In this document: positions 6,936-13,299 of the stretch, piece after piece | Layout: each line of letters starts with the position of its first letter | Numbering within the stretch: position 1 is the first letter of the stretch | NCBI GenBank assembly: GCA_025352765.1 | Contig: JANXSI010000189.1 | Span: 1-20,294, forward strand | Length of the DNA: 20,294 nucleotides | Source of the DNA: Devosia sp. | GTDB lineage: Bacteria > Pseudomonadota > Alphaproteobacteria > Rhizobiales > Devosiaceae | Direction of reading: 5' to 3' | Notes under the pieces: model-generated | What the model saw: the letters and a program-made list of their open reading frames with translations, nothing else | The model's database searches: none | What the model was told of the DNA's origin: nothing | Translations under genes and position numbers: made by a program

Positions 6936-8354
6936 TCAAGTATAGTAGTCGCGACGGAGCGAGTGCTTATCCATTCGGTAGCGCAGCGTGTCGCGGGAGA
7001 TGCCCAGCGTTCGTGCGGCGAGCGAGACGTTGCCGTTGTGCTGGCGCAGCGCGCCGATGATCATTGCCCGCTCGGTCTCGGCGAGCGTTCCGTCGTCGCT
7101 GTTTGGGGCGCTCCCCTGGGGCCCCTTCGCCGCCGGACTCCGCTCCATCAGTGCGGGCACGTCGCGCAGGTTGAGGTCGGCGACATCGATCTGGTCGCGG
7201 GCGCACATCAGCGCCGCCTGTTCGATCACATTGCGCAATTCGCGGATATTGCCGGGCCACGAGTGCCGCAGCATCGCCTGCCGGGCCGCGGACGTGAACG
7301 ACAGATGCGCTCGGCCGTAACGCCGCTCGAACTCGAGAGCGAGGGTCTCGGCGATCGTCAGCACGTCCTCGCCGCGCTGGCGCAAGGGCGGAATTTCCGC
7401 AGTGATGGTGTTGAGCCGGTATAGCAGGTCGCTGCGGAACTCGCCGTGCAGTGCGCGCTCCTCGATCGCTGCATTGGTCGCCGCCACGAAGCGGACATTG
7501 ACCGGCCGGTCGCGCACGCTGCCCACCGGCCGCACGATGCGGTCCTCGATGGCTTTGAGGAGCTTGCCTTGCTGGGCCAGTGGCAGCTCGCCGATCTCAT
7601 CGAGAAACAGCGTGCCGCCGTCGGCGGCCTGAAACAGTCCGACCTTCTTTTCGGTGGCGCCGGTAAACGCTCCGCGCTCGTGCCCGAACAGCTCGGACTC
7701 GATAAGTTGCTCCGGCAACGCTGCGCAATTGACGGCAATGAATGGCTGGCTGGCACGAGGACCGTCGAAATGCAGCGCCCGCGCCACCAGCTCCTTACCG
7801 GTGCCGGTTTCCCCCAGGATTAAGACGGGCGGCCCTGCTTCCGACCCGTCGGGCGACGCCTTGCCCTCGGCCGCAGTGAGTGAGCGAATCTTGCGCTTCA
7901 ACTCGAGGATGCCCGGCGAGGTGCCGACGATACGCTCGACCCCGCTGAGTTCGCGCTCGCGCGTCTTGTAGAACGACAACGTATCTTCGAGGCGCGACTG
8001 CTGCAGCAGACGGCCGGCGAGCAGGCTCATCTCGCTGAGCGACACCGGCTTGGTCAGGTAGTCGTCGGCGCCGGCTTTCATCGCGGCGACCGCCAGCTCG
8101 ACCCCGCCATGCGCAGTGATCATTACCAGCTTGGTCCAGCGATCAGTCGTCCGGATCGTCTCGATCAGCGTCAACCCCGTGCCGTCCGGCAGGTTGTGAT
8201 CGACGATGACGAGGTCCGGCTGCAGCGTCTGGTAGAGCCGCATACCCTCGGCGACCGTCTCGGCATGCTCGGCCGCAAAGCCTTGACGGTTGAGGAAGGT
8301 CTTCATGTTCCGCCCGAGCAACGGCTCGTCTTCGACGATCAAGACGACGGCCAT
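6936..8354 (-). CDS. NtrC-family sigma-54-dependent response regulator
   Basis: This is a 472-residue three-domain activator. The receiver domain (1-120) has the acidic pocket Glu8/Asp9, phospho-acceptor Asp52, Thr80 and Lys102. The AAA+ domain (about 143-375) has the Walker A motif GETGTGKE and the GAFTGA loop that contacts sigma-54, followed by the Walker B region 'GGTLFLDEIGELP' and the sensor motif 'RHSWPGNIRELRN'. A Fis-type helix-turn-helix is at the C-terminus (NVSLAARTLGISRDTLRYRM, about 443-462). When phosphorylated it should oligomerise at an upstream enhancer and open a sigma-54 promoter. Its ATG lies one base after the stop of the histidine kinase gene, so the two form a cognate pair. 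The full-consensus sigma-54 promoter at 11906-11922 heads the same run of genes and is its most likely target. Confidence 0.95.
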   Translation of the reverse strand: MAVVLIVEDEPLLGRNMKTFLNRQGFAAEHAETVAEGMRLYQTLQPDLVIVDHNLPDGTGLTLIETIRTTDRWTKLVMITAHGGVELAVAAMKAGADDYLTKPVSLSEMSLLAGRLLQQSRLEDTLSFYKTRERELSGVERIVGTSPGILELKRKIRSLTAAEGKASPDGSEAGPPVLILGETGTGKELVARALHFDGPRASQPFIAVNCAALPEQLIESELFGHERGAFTGATEKKVGLFQAADGGTLFLDEIGELPLAQQGKLLKAIEDRIVRPVGSVRDRPVNVRFVAATNAAIEERALHGEFRSDLLYRLNTITAEIPPLRQRGEDVLTIAETLALEFERRYGRAHLSFTSAARQAMLRHSWPGNIRELRNVIEQAALMCARDQIDVADLNLRDVPALMERSPAAKGPQGSAPNSDDGTLAETERAMIIGALRQHNGNVSLAARTLGISRDTLRYRMDKHSLRRDYYT

Positions 8355-8355
8355 C

Positions 8356-9702
8356 TCAAGCCGCCGGAAGTTCGAGGGAAACGGTCGTGCCCACGCCGCT
8401 CGTGCTGGCGAGGCTGAGCGTGCCGCCGAAGCGGTCGATGATGCCGCGCGTCAGCACCAGGCCGAGGCCGAGCCCGCCCGGCTTGGTAGTGAAATAGGCG
8501 GCCGAGACCCGCTGCAAAACATCCGGAGCGATCCCCCGTCCGGTGTCGGCTACCTCGATGCGGACCGTCTTGCCGCCCGCTCCGGCGGTGACAGTGATGG
8601 CCAGCTGGCCGACGTCGGACATGGCTTCGATGGCGTTGGTGACGATGGTGGTCAGCGCCTGTTCGAGCAGGCGGTCATCGGCCTTGACCCGCGCTGTGCC
8701 ACTGCACCCGTCCGTCACCGTGATGGTCACGCCGTTCCGCATCGCCGCGCGCCGGTGCTTGTCCACCACAACGCCGAGCACCTTGATCGGATCGACAGGC
8801 CGCGGATCGTAGGACTCGGGACGCGCGTAGGCGAGCAGGTCGCGCACATAGCTGTCCATGCGGTCGACGTCGCGCATGATGTCATCGGCCACGTGGCGGC
8901 TGTCGGCGGGCAATTGCCCCTGCCAGAGCTCGGCCGACGAGCGGATCGATGCCATCGGATTGCGCAGGCTGTGGGCGACGGCGCTGGCCATCTGGCCGAC
9001 CGCGGCGAACGCTTCGATCAGCGACATCTGTCGCTGCTGTCCCTCGATGATCCGGGCGCCGCGCTGCACGATCCAGTAGAGTACGCCGAACAGCAGTGCC
9101 GCGGCGGCGATCGCGCCGGTCCAGATCGCCAGCCGGCCGCGCTCCAGCGTCTCGTCGAGGCGCAGCGGCAGCCGATAGAACTCCATAACGGCAGCAACCG
9201 GCCCTCTGCCGGCGCCGCCGCGCAACGGCATGTAGGCCTCGATGAAATGGTCGACATTGCCCAACGCCACGTGCTCGGCCTTGTTGTCGTTGTTGAGATA
9301 GCTCATCGACGCGACGATCTCGCCGGTCAGCGCGCGATCGAGCTCTTCGTTGTCGACGAAGGTCTGGCCGACGATCTTGCTCTCGGTGGACCACAGGATA
9401 CGACGCGTCGTGGCGTAGATGTTCACCCGCAGGATACCGGGAATGTTGAGGGTGTGTGTGGCGAAATCGAGCAGCGCCGGACTCTGATGTGGCGTTTTGG
9501 CGCCGTCATCGGTGAACATCGCCGCGCCGTTGACAGCAACGATGGCTTCGAGAAATTCCTGCGAAACCTGGCTCTCGCGCGAGATCAGGCTCTCGGTCAG
9601 GTAGCTGTTGAGCCACAGGGCCGCAGCGGCGCAGATGACAAGGATCGTTCCAAGGCTGCCGATCGCGAACCAGAGTCGGAGATTGAACGATGGACTTGGC
9701 AT
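8356..9702 (-). CDS. Membrane sensor histidine kinase, NtrB/DctB-like
   Basis: This is a 448-residue kinase when started at the ATG at 9702, which has AGG about 5 bases upstream. A 5' extension to 9822 adds 40 polar residues before the first membrane helix and looks untranslated. Layout: transmembrane helix 8-32, periplasmic sensor region about 33-190, transmembrane helix about 192-212, then the dimerisation/phosphotransfer domain with His244 in 'AVAHSLRNPMASIRSSAE'. The ATPase domain has an N box 'TTIVTNAIEAM' with Asn356, a G1 box 'VADTGRG' with Asp386 and a G2 box 'GGLGLGL' (409-415). It should phosphorylate the adjacent NtrC-type regulator. The periplasmic domain matches nothing I recognise. 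Its position directly downstream of a small peptide gene suggests that it may sense the exported peptide, which is inference. Confidence 0.93.
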   Translation of the reverse strand: MPSPSFNLRLWFAIGSLGTILVICAAAALWLNSYLTESLISRESQVSQEFLEAIVAVNGAAMFTDDGAKTPHQSPALLDFATHTLNIPGILRVNIYATTRRILWSTESKIVGQTFVDNEELDRALTGEIVASMSYLNNDNKAEHVALGNVDHFIEAYMPLRGGAGRGPVAAVMEFYRLPLRLDETLERGRLAIWTGAIAAAALLFGVLYWIVQRGARIIEGQQRQMSLIEAFAAVGQMASAVAHSLRNPMASIRSSAELWQGQLPADSRHVADDIMRDVDRMDSYVRDLLAYARPESYDPRPVDPIKVLGVVVDKHRRAAMRNGVTITVTDGCSGTARVKADDRLLEQALTTIVTNAIEAMSDVGQLAITVTAGAGGKTVRIEVADTGRGIAPDVLQRVSAAYFTTKPGGLGLGLVLTRGIIDRFGGTLSLASTSGVGTTVSLELPAA

Positions 9703-9874
9703 CGGACCTGGCCTCGGGCCCTCATGCCGCAGCACGGGCTCGGCGACGGACGCAGATCCAGACCAATATGGGGGGCAAAAACGATTGGCAAGCCGCAAGC
9801 GACCCAGAAAATGGCTCATCATGCAAACAGGGGACCGGACGAGCGCAGGGACGCGCCCGCCCGGTGACCGGTGT

Positions 9875-10000
9875 TTAGATGCCGGCGCAGCGGCTCACGG
9901 GCGGAACATAGACCGGCGTGGTGTCGACCGAGGTCGAATCGGTCGAGCTCGACTGCTTGCGGGTCTGTGAGCCGGCGCGGACGTTGGTCTTGATCTTCAT
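9875..10000 (-). CDS. 41-aa Ser/Thr-rich peptide, candidate RiPP precursor or exported signal peptide
   Basis: The ATG at 10000-9998 shares the bases ATGA with the stop of the upstream 621-aa gene, and AGGAG lies 8 bases ahead of it, so translation is well supported and coupled. The product begins MKIKTNVRAG and ends PVYVPPVSRCAGI. The middle is very polar: Ser and Thr make up 12 of residues 11-41. There is one Cys (38) and a Pro/Val/Tyr patch at 29-35. There is no hydrophobic signal peptide. 'RAG' followed by Ser at 8-11 resembles a minimal small-residue cleavage site as used by C39 peptidases, which would leave a 31-residue core. A C39-peptidase ABC exporter is encoded divergently 2.1 kb away. 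No known precursor family is recognised. A pheromone, a toxin or a modified peptide are all possible. Confidence 0.75.
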   Translation of the reverse strand: MKIKTNVRAGSQTRKQSSSTDSTSVDTTPVYVPPVSRCAGI

Positions 10001-11862
10001 GGGTAGTCTCCTGAGGTTGGCGCAACTGCGCGGTAATCAGCGGATGGTCCGCCGAACTGGGAAAACTGGGGGGCGGTCGTGAGCTCGATGTCACGACCGT
10101 CGATGGCGAGAGTGATGCCGAATGTGGCGGCCAGTTCCTCGAACAGGAACGGCAGACGGTCCGACATGTCGCCGACAAGCCGCGCGTGAACGGCAATGTC
10201 GGCGGCCGTGAACCGGCGTTGCGCCGCCAGCCGGCCGGCGGCCGCATTCACCTCGGCCTGGCAGGCGTCAGCGACGGCGATGATTGTCCGGGCCGTCTCG
10301 GCAAACTGCGCAATGGCTGCCGCGAACTGCCGAGTGAAGGTCGTGTCGCCGAGCTGCCCGGCGAGGGACTCGAGGAGGGCGTCGGCGACGCCGGCAGGGG
10401 CGTCGGCCCGGGCGGCGGAGAACCGGTCGCCGAGCCGCGGACCGGCGTCGCCCAGTCCCTGGCCACACTGGTCGAAGATGGCGGCGTAGGCGAGCTCGCG
10501 GTTCTGCCGCCGCTCTTCCGTTCCGAGCAGCGTCGCCCGATGCATCGTGTCGCGGTGGAGGGCGAAGCGAGCATGGACCGGCGCGAACGCGGCATCACCG
10601 GAGCGCGCGGCGTCATCGGCGATCGTCGCCAATTGCTCGTAGCAGCGCGCCATCGCCGGCCAGAACGGAAACAGTGCGCAGTGGACCCGCAGACCGAACA
10701 GGCCATAGTCGAACGCCGCATCGCAATCGTCGAGCGCTGCGCGGACTTCGGGATCGAAGACGAAGTCGCGGTCCTCCGCGCCGTCGAGCACGGCCGCAAG
10801 GAACTCGCGCACCATATGGCTCGGCCCGGCGCACACCCCGGTCTCGGAGTGGAACGAATAGTTGCGCTCGGCATAGTCGAAGATCGCCTCGGCGGTGATC
10901 GGCTGCTCGGGTGACACCACCGGTTCGCCGACCGGCACGAACATCATCTGGTGCGTCGCCATGCGCAGCCCGTCGGTGACGCGAAACAGCGACGATAGGG
11001 CCGGATGCAGCGGCGCCGCCGCCGCACCGGCGCGCACCAGCTGATAAGTCGGCACCGCGAGCACCAGCGCGGCAAGGCGCTCGGTATGCGCCACGGTCCA
11101 TCCCTCGGCAGCGGCGGGAAACCGTTCGAGGAACCGTGCCCGGATGAATTTTAGCGCCGCCATCATCTGCGGCCAGTGCGCGCGCATCGCCTTGAGGGCG
11201 CTGGTGTTCATCGGCCGGTCGGCGAGGTAGCGCGTTCCCGGGAACGGGCAGGCCTTCCATTCGGTCGGCGTATCGAGCCGCAGCGGACGCGGAAACACGT
11301 TGGCTTCCCCGACCTGCCGGCCATCTGCATCGAGTGCGATGTGGGCGACCCGGAACATTGGCACGATTAGTTCGAGATGGCCCGGATCGACGGCACGTCC
11401 AGTCAGCTCCGAGGTGATCCGGGCGCAATCGGCCCAGTTGCGCGGACCGCTCGCGATGCTGGGCGGCAGCGGCGATGGGCGTGCGTGACCGAGCACCGTC
11501 GGTTCCGTCGCGCTGCCCGCGGACTCGAGAATGCCGGCATCGACCAGGCCCTCGAGCAACTCGCGCATCCGTGGCCAGGAATGGTCCTTGCCCCAGCCCA
11601 GTACCGCATCGGCGCGGAAGCGGGTCTGGCGCGCCAGGGTCTCGCCGAAGGCGAACAGGTCCGGCTCGTCGAAGGAGACCTCCTTGTCCCCGTAGTAGAG
11701 GAAAAGCTCCGGGCGGCCGTCGTCGGTGGTCGCGTACTGCACCACCATCCGGCGCGGCATCGCGAGCACCAGTTCGTCGGTAGCCTGCAGGCCCGACGGG
11801 ACCGCATGGTCGACCGGACAGGTGCCGGCTGGTCGATCGTTGATGTCACTCAGAGGCTGCAT
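9997..11862 (-). CDS. Unrecognised 621-aa protein, candidate peptide-modifying enzyme
   Basis: I do not recognise a family. With the start at the ATG at 11862 it has 621 residues. The frame is open to 11910, but that would begin inside the sigma-54 promoter, upstream of the expected transcript start. Residues about 60-112 read like a winged-helix domain (FAFGETLARQTRFRADAVLGW then MRELLEGLVDAGIL), as in leader-binding or helix-turn-helix modules. Residues about 215-450 are strongly helical and carry the most distinctive stretches: 'EWKACPFPGTRYLADRPMN' (201-219), 'HPALSSLFRVTDGLRMATHQM' described by its ends (286-306) and 'GVCAGPSHMVREFL' (342-355). A second helical region spans 490-585. There is no signal peptide and no membrane helix, so it is cytoplasmic. 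It is coupled to the 41-aa peptide gene, so a role in making or modifying that peptide is likely but unproven. The helical core with several conserved-looking His could be haem- or metal-dependent, which is a weak guess. Confidence 0.85.
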   Translation of the reverse strand: MQPLSDINDRPAGTCPVDHAVPSGLQATDELVLAMPRRMVVQYATTDDGRPELFLYYGDKEVSFDEPDLFAFGETLARQTRFRADAVLGWGKDHSWPRMRELLEGLVDAGILESAGSATEPTVLGHARPSPLPPSIASGPRNWADCARITSELTGRAVDPGHLELIVPMFRVAHIALDADGRQVGEANVFPRPLRLDTPTEWKACPFPGTRYLADRPMNTSALKAMRAHWPQMMAALKFIRARFLERFPAAAEGWTVAHTERLAALVLAVPTYQLVRAGAAAAPLHPALSSLFRVTDGLRMATHQMMFVPVGEPVVSPEQPITAEAIFDYAERNYSFHSETGVCAGPSHMVREFLAAVLDGAEDRDFVFDPEVRAALDDCDAAFDYGLFGLRVHCALFPFWPAMARCYEQLATIADDAARSGDAAFAPVHARFALHRDTMHRATLLGTEERRQNRELAYAAIFDQCGQGLGDAGPRLGDRFSAARADAPAGVADALLESLAGQLGDTTFTRQFAAAIAQFAETARTIIAVADACQAEVNAAAGRLAAQRRFTAADIAVHARLVGDMSDRLPFLFEELAATFGITLAIDGRDIELTTAPQFSQFGGPSADYRAVAPTSGDYP

Positions 11863-11905
11863 TGCAAAGGTCCATGCCGACCGGAGCCGGAGTTGCAGAC
11901 TGAAT

Positions 11906-11922
11906 TGCAAGGCCCGTGCCAG
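11906..11922 (-). promoter_or_regulatory. Sigma-54 (-24/-12) promoter of the 621-aa/peptide/kinase/regulator run
   Basis: Reading the minus strand, the 17 bases are CTGGCACGGGCCTTGCA. This matches every defined position of the consensus YTGGCACGRNNNTTGCW, including the GG-N10-GC spacing. The C of the -12 element is base 11907, which predicts transcription from about 11895, 33 bases before the ATG at 11862. The operon it heads encodes its own NtrC-type sigma-54 activator, which fits positive feedback. Confidence 0.85.
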
Positions 11923-11951
11923 TTCCGGTCCAGCGACGGGATATAACGTAA

Positions 11952-11964
11952 TACCAATGAGTTA
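11952..11964 (+). promoter_or_regulatory. Near-consensus IHF binding site
   Basis: TACCAATGAGTTA matches the IHF consensus WATCAANNNNTTR at all but one defined position (C for T at the third base). It lies in the only A/T-rich part of the intergenic region, at about -57 to -69 from the predicted sigma-54 start. That is between the promoter and the inverted repeats upstream, where IHF-induced bending is normally needed. Confidence 0.45.
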
Positions 11965-11990
11965 GGGCAGACTCGCGGTTGTGGTCGTGG

Positions 11991-12046
11991 TGGGGGAAAG
12001 TTGGGTGTGGGGGCGAAACCCCCGGCCGATTGGGGGATATCCCCCA
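11991..12046. promoter_or_regulatory. Cluster of TGGGGG inverted repeats, candidate enhancer (UAS) for the NtrC-type regulator
   Basis: TGGGGGATATCCCCCA at 12031-12046 is a perfect 16-bp palindrome. A second inverted repeat, TGGGGG-CGAAA-CCCCC, is at 12008-12023, and a lone TGGGGG half-site is at 11991-11996. Relative to the predicted start at 11895 the two inverted repeats lie at about -136 to -151 and -113 to -128, the usual place for enhancer sites of NtrC-type activators. The cluster also lies just upstream of the divergent export operon and could control both. The repeats are seen, the binding is inferred. Confidence 0.5.
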
Positions 12047-12129
12047 CGATTGCACCCACCGGCGCATGCCGCCTAAGCCCGTCCTCGCGCGGAAGCGAAG
12101 GTGGTTTTGCTTCGGCGCGGAGAGCACGT

Positions 12130-13299
12130 GTGGCAACTCATTTCACCCAGACCCTGATCGCGCTGTCGAACGACGGCCCGCGGCGCACCCATCTCGTCTG
12201 GGTCATGGCCGGGATCGGCGTCGTGGCCTGGATGGTGTGGTTCGTCACCGCCCCGATCACTCTCTATGGCACGTCGGCGTCGGCCCGGATCGAGGCCGAG
12301 GCGTCGGCGCATGAGATCGACGTTCCAGTCGCGGGCGAAATGGTCTCGTTGCGTGCGACGCTCGGCATGCGCGTCAAGGCTGGCGACACTATTGCCGAGC
12401 TCGACGATACCCAGGACCGGTTGAGGCTCGCTGAAGCCGAAGCGGCGCTCAGTGCCCTCCAGGCCAAGGCCGATCATCTTGTCCGGCAGATCGCCGCGCG
12501 CGAGGCGTCGCGGCAGGACGACCTGGCCTCGGCTCAGGCGGCCACGGCAGTGGCCCAGACCCACAACGACGAGGCGATCGTCGCCCTCGACTTCGCCCGT
12601 GGCCGCAGCGAGCGCCTTGCCAAGCTGGGCAGCGCGGGCGGTGCGACGACCGCCGATCGGCTGAAGGCCAAGGCCGACGCCGACACGCTGGCCGCAACGC
12701 AGAGCGGCTGGGTCTCGGAGATCCTGCGCATCCAGCTTCAGGCGCACGCTCGCGATGCCCAGGCCACCGCCGAGATCGAGGGGCTCGACAACGACCAGGC
12801 CGCGACGGCCGTTGACATCGAGACGGCGCGGGCCACGGTCGAGCTCGCCCGTCGCGCCATCGCCCGTCACACCATCCGCGCCAGCATCGGTGGCCGGATT
12901 GGCGATCTCACCGGCAAGCAACCGGGCGCCTATCTGGCGGAAGGCGAGGAGCTGGTGACCATCGTTCCGGATGGCCCCGTCATCATCGTCGCCGATTTCG
13001 CAGTGTCCGAGGCGCTTGGCAAAGTGCGAGTTGGCCAGCTGGCGACGTTTCGCCTGGACGGCACTGCCTCGTTCGGCGCCATTGCCGCGACGGTCAGTGC
13101 AGTCTCCGCCGAGACGCGGGACAATCTGCTTCGGGTCGATCTTGCCATCGACCCCGCCAGCCTGGGAGCCGCTGCCCTGCAGCACGGCCAGCCCGGCAGC
13201 GTCGACATTGCCATCGACACCATCACACCTGCGGGCCTGGTCCTGCGCGCCACCGGTATCGGCGGTCCCTCGCCAGCTCGGCAAGAGACTTCGCCATGA
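12130..13299 (+). CDS. HlyD-family membrane fusion protein of a peptide exporter
   Basis: This is a 389-residue periplasmic adaptor. The chosen start is GTG at 12130, preceded by GGAGAG at 12119-12124. The open frame extends to 12001, but that part is Gly/Pro-rich and covers the G5/C5 repeats. Residues about 22-42 form the single N-terminal membrane helix (VWVMAGIGVVAWMVWFV). A lipoyl half-motif follows (VPVAGEMVSL...VKAGDTIAELD, about 60-90), then long Ala/Glu/Gln-rich coiled-coil arms (about 95-250), the second lipoyl half with 'ASIGGRIGDLTGKQPGAYLAEGEELVTI', and beta-barrel domains to the end. It should connect the inner-membrane ABC exporters encoded next to an outer-membrane channel not present here. 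It overlaps the next gene by ATGA (13296-13299). HlyD proteins of this size accompany two ABC genes in NHLM-type RiPP export loci. Confidence 0.92.
   Translation: MATHFTQTLIALSNDGPRRTHLVWVMAGIGVVAWMVWFVTAPITLYGTSASARIEAEASAHEIDVPVAGEMVSLRATLGMRVKAGDTIAELDDTQDRLRLAEAEAALSALQAKADHLVRQIAAREASRQDDLASAQAATAVAQTHNDEAIVALDFARGRSERLAKLGSAGGATTADRLKAKADADTLAATQSGWVSEILRIQLQAHARDAQATAEIEGLDNDQAATAVDIETARATVELARRAIARHTIRASIGGRIGDLTGKQPGAYLAEGEELVTIVPDGPVIIVADFAVSEALGKVRVGQLATFRLDGTASFGAIAATVSAVSAETRDNLLRVDLAIDPASLGAAALQHGQPGSVDIAIDTITPAGLVLRATGIGGPSPARQETSP

Noticed and set aside
8290..9867. A 525-codon plus-strand frame opposite the histidine kinase gene
   Set aside because: Low-complexity composition typical of antisense G/C frames. 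All kinase motifs are on the minus strand.
9703..9874. Terminator or second small peptide between the 41-aa gene and the kinase
   Set aside because: There is only a CCGGT/ACCGG near-palindrome with a one-base centre and no T-run, and no short frame with a convincing ribosome site.
11863..11910. Upstream start for the 621-aa protein at 11910
   Set aside because: It lies within the sigma-54 promoter and ahead of the predicted transcript start near 11895. The ATG at 11862 fits better.
12050..12110. Sigma-54 promoter for the plus-strand export operon (TTGC at 12050 and 12107)
   Set aside because: Neither TTGC has GG at the required distance upstream.
12001..12129. N-terminal extension of the HlyD protein from 12001
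   Set aside because: The extension is Gly/Pro/Arg-rich and runs through the palindromes. The GTG at 12130 has a ribosome site and gives a normal HlyD start.
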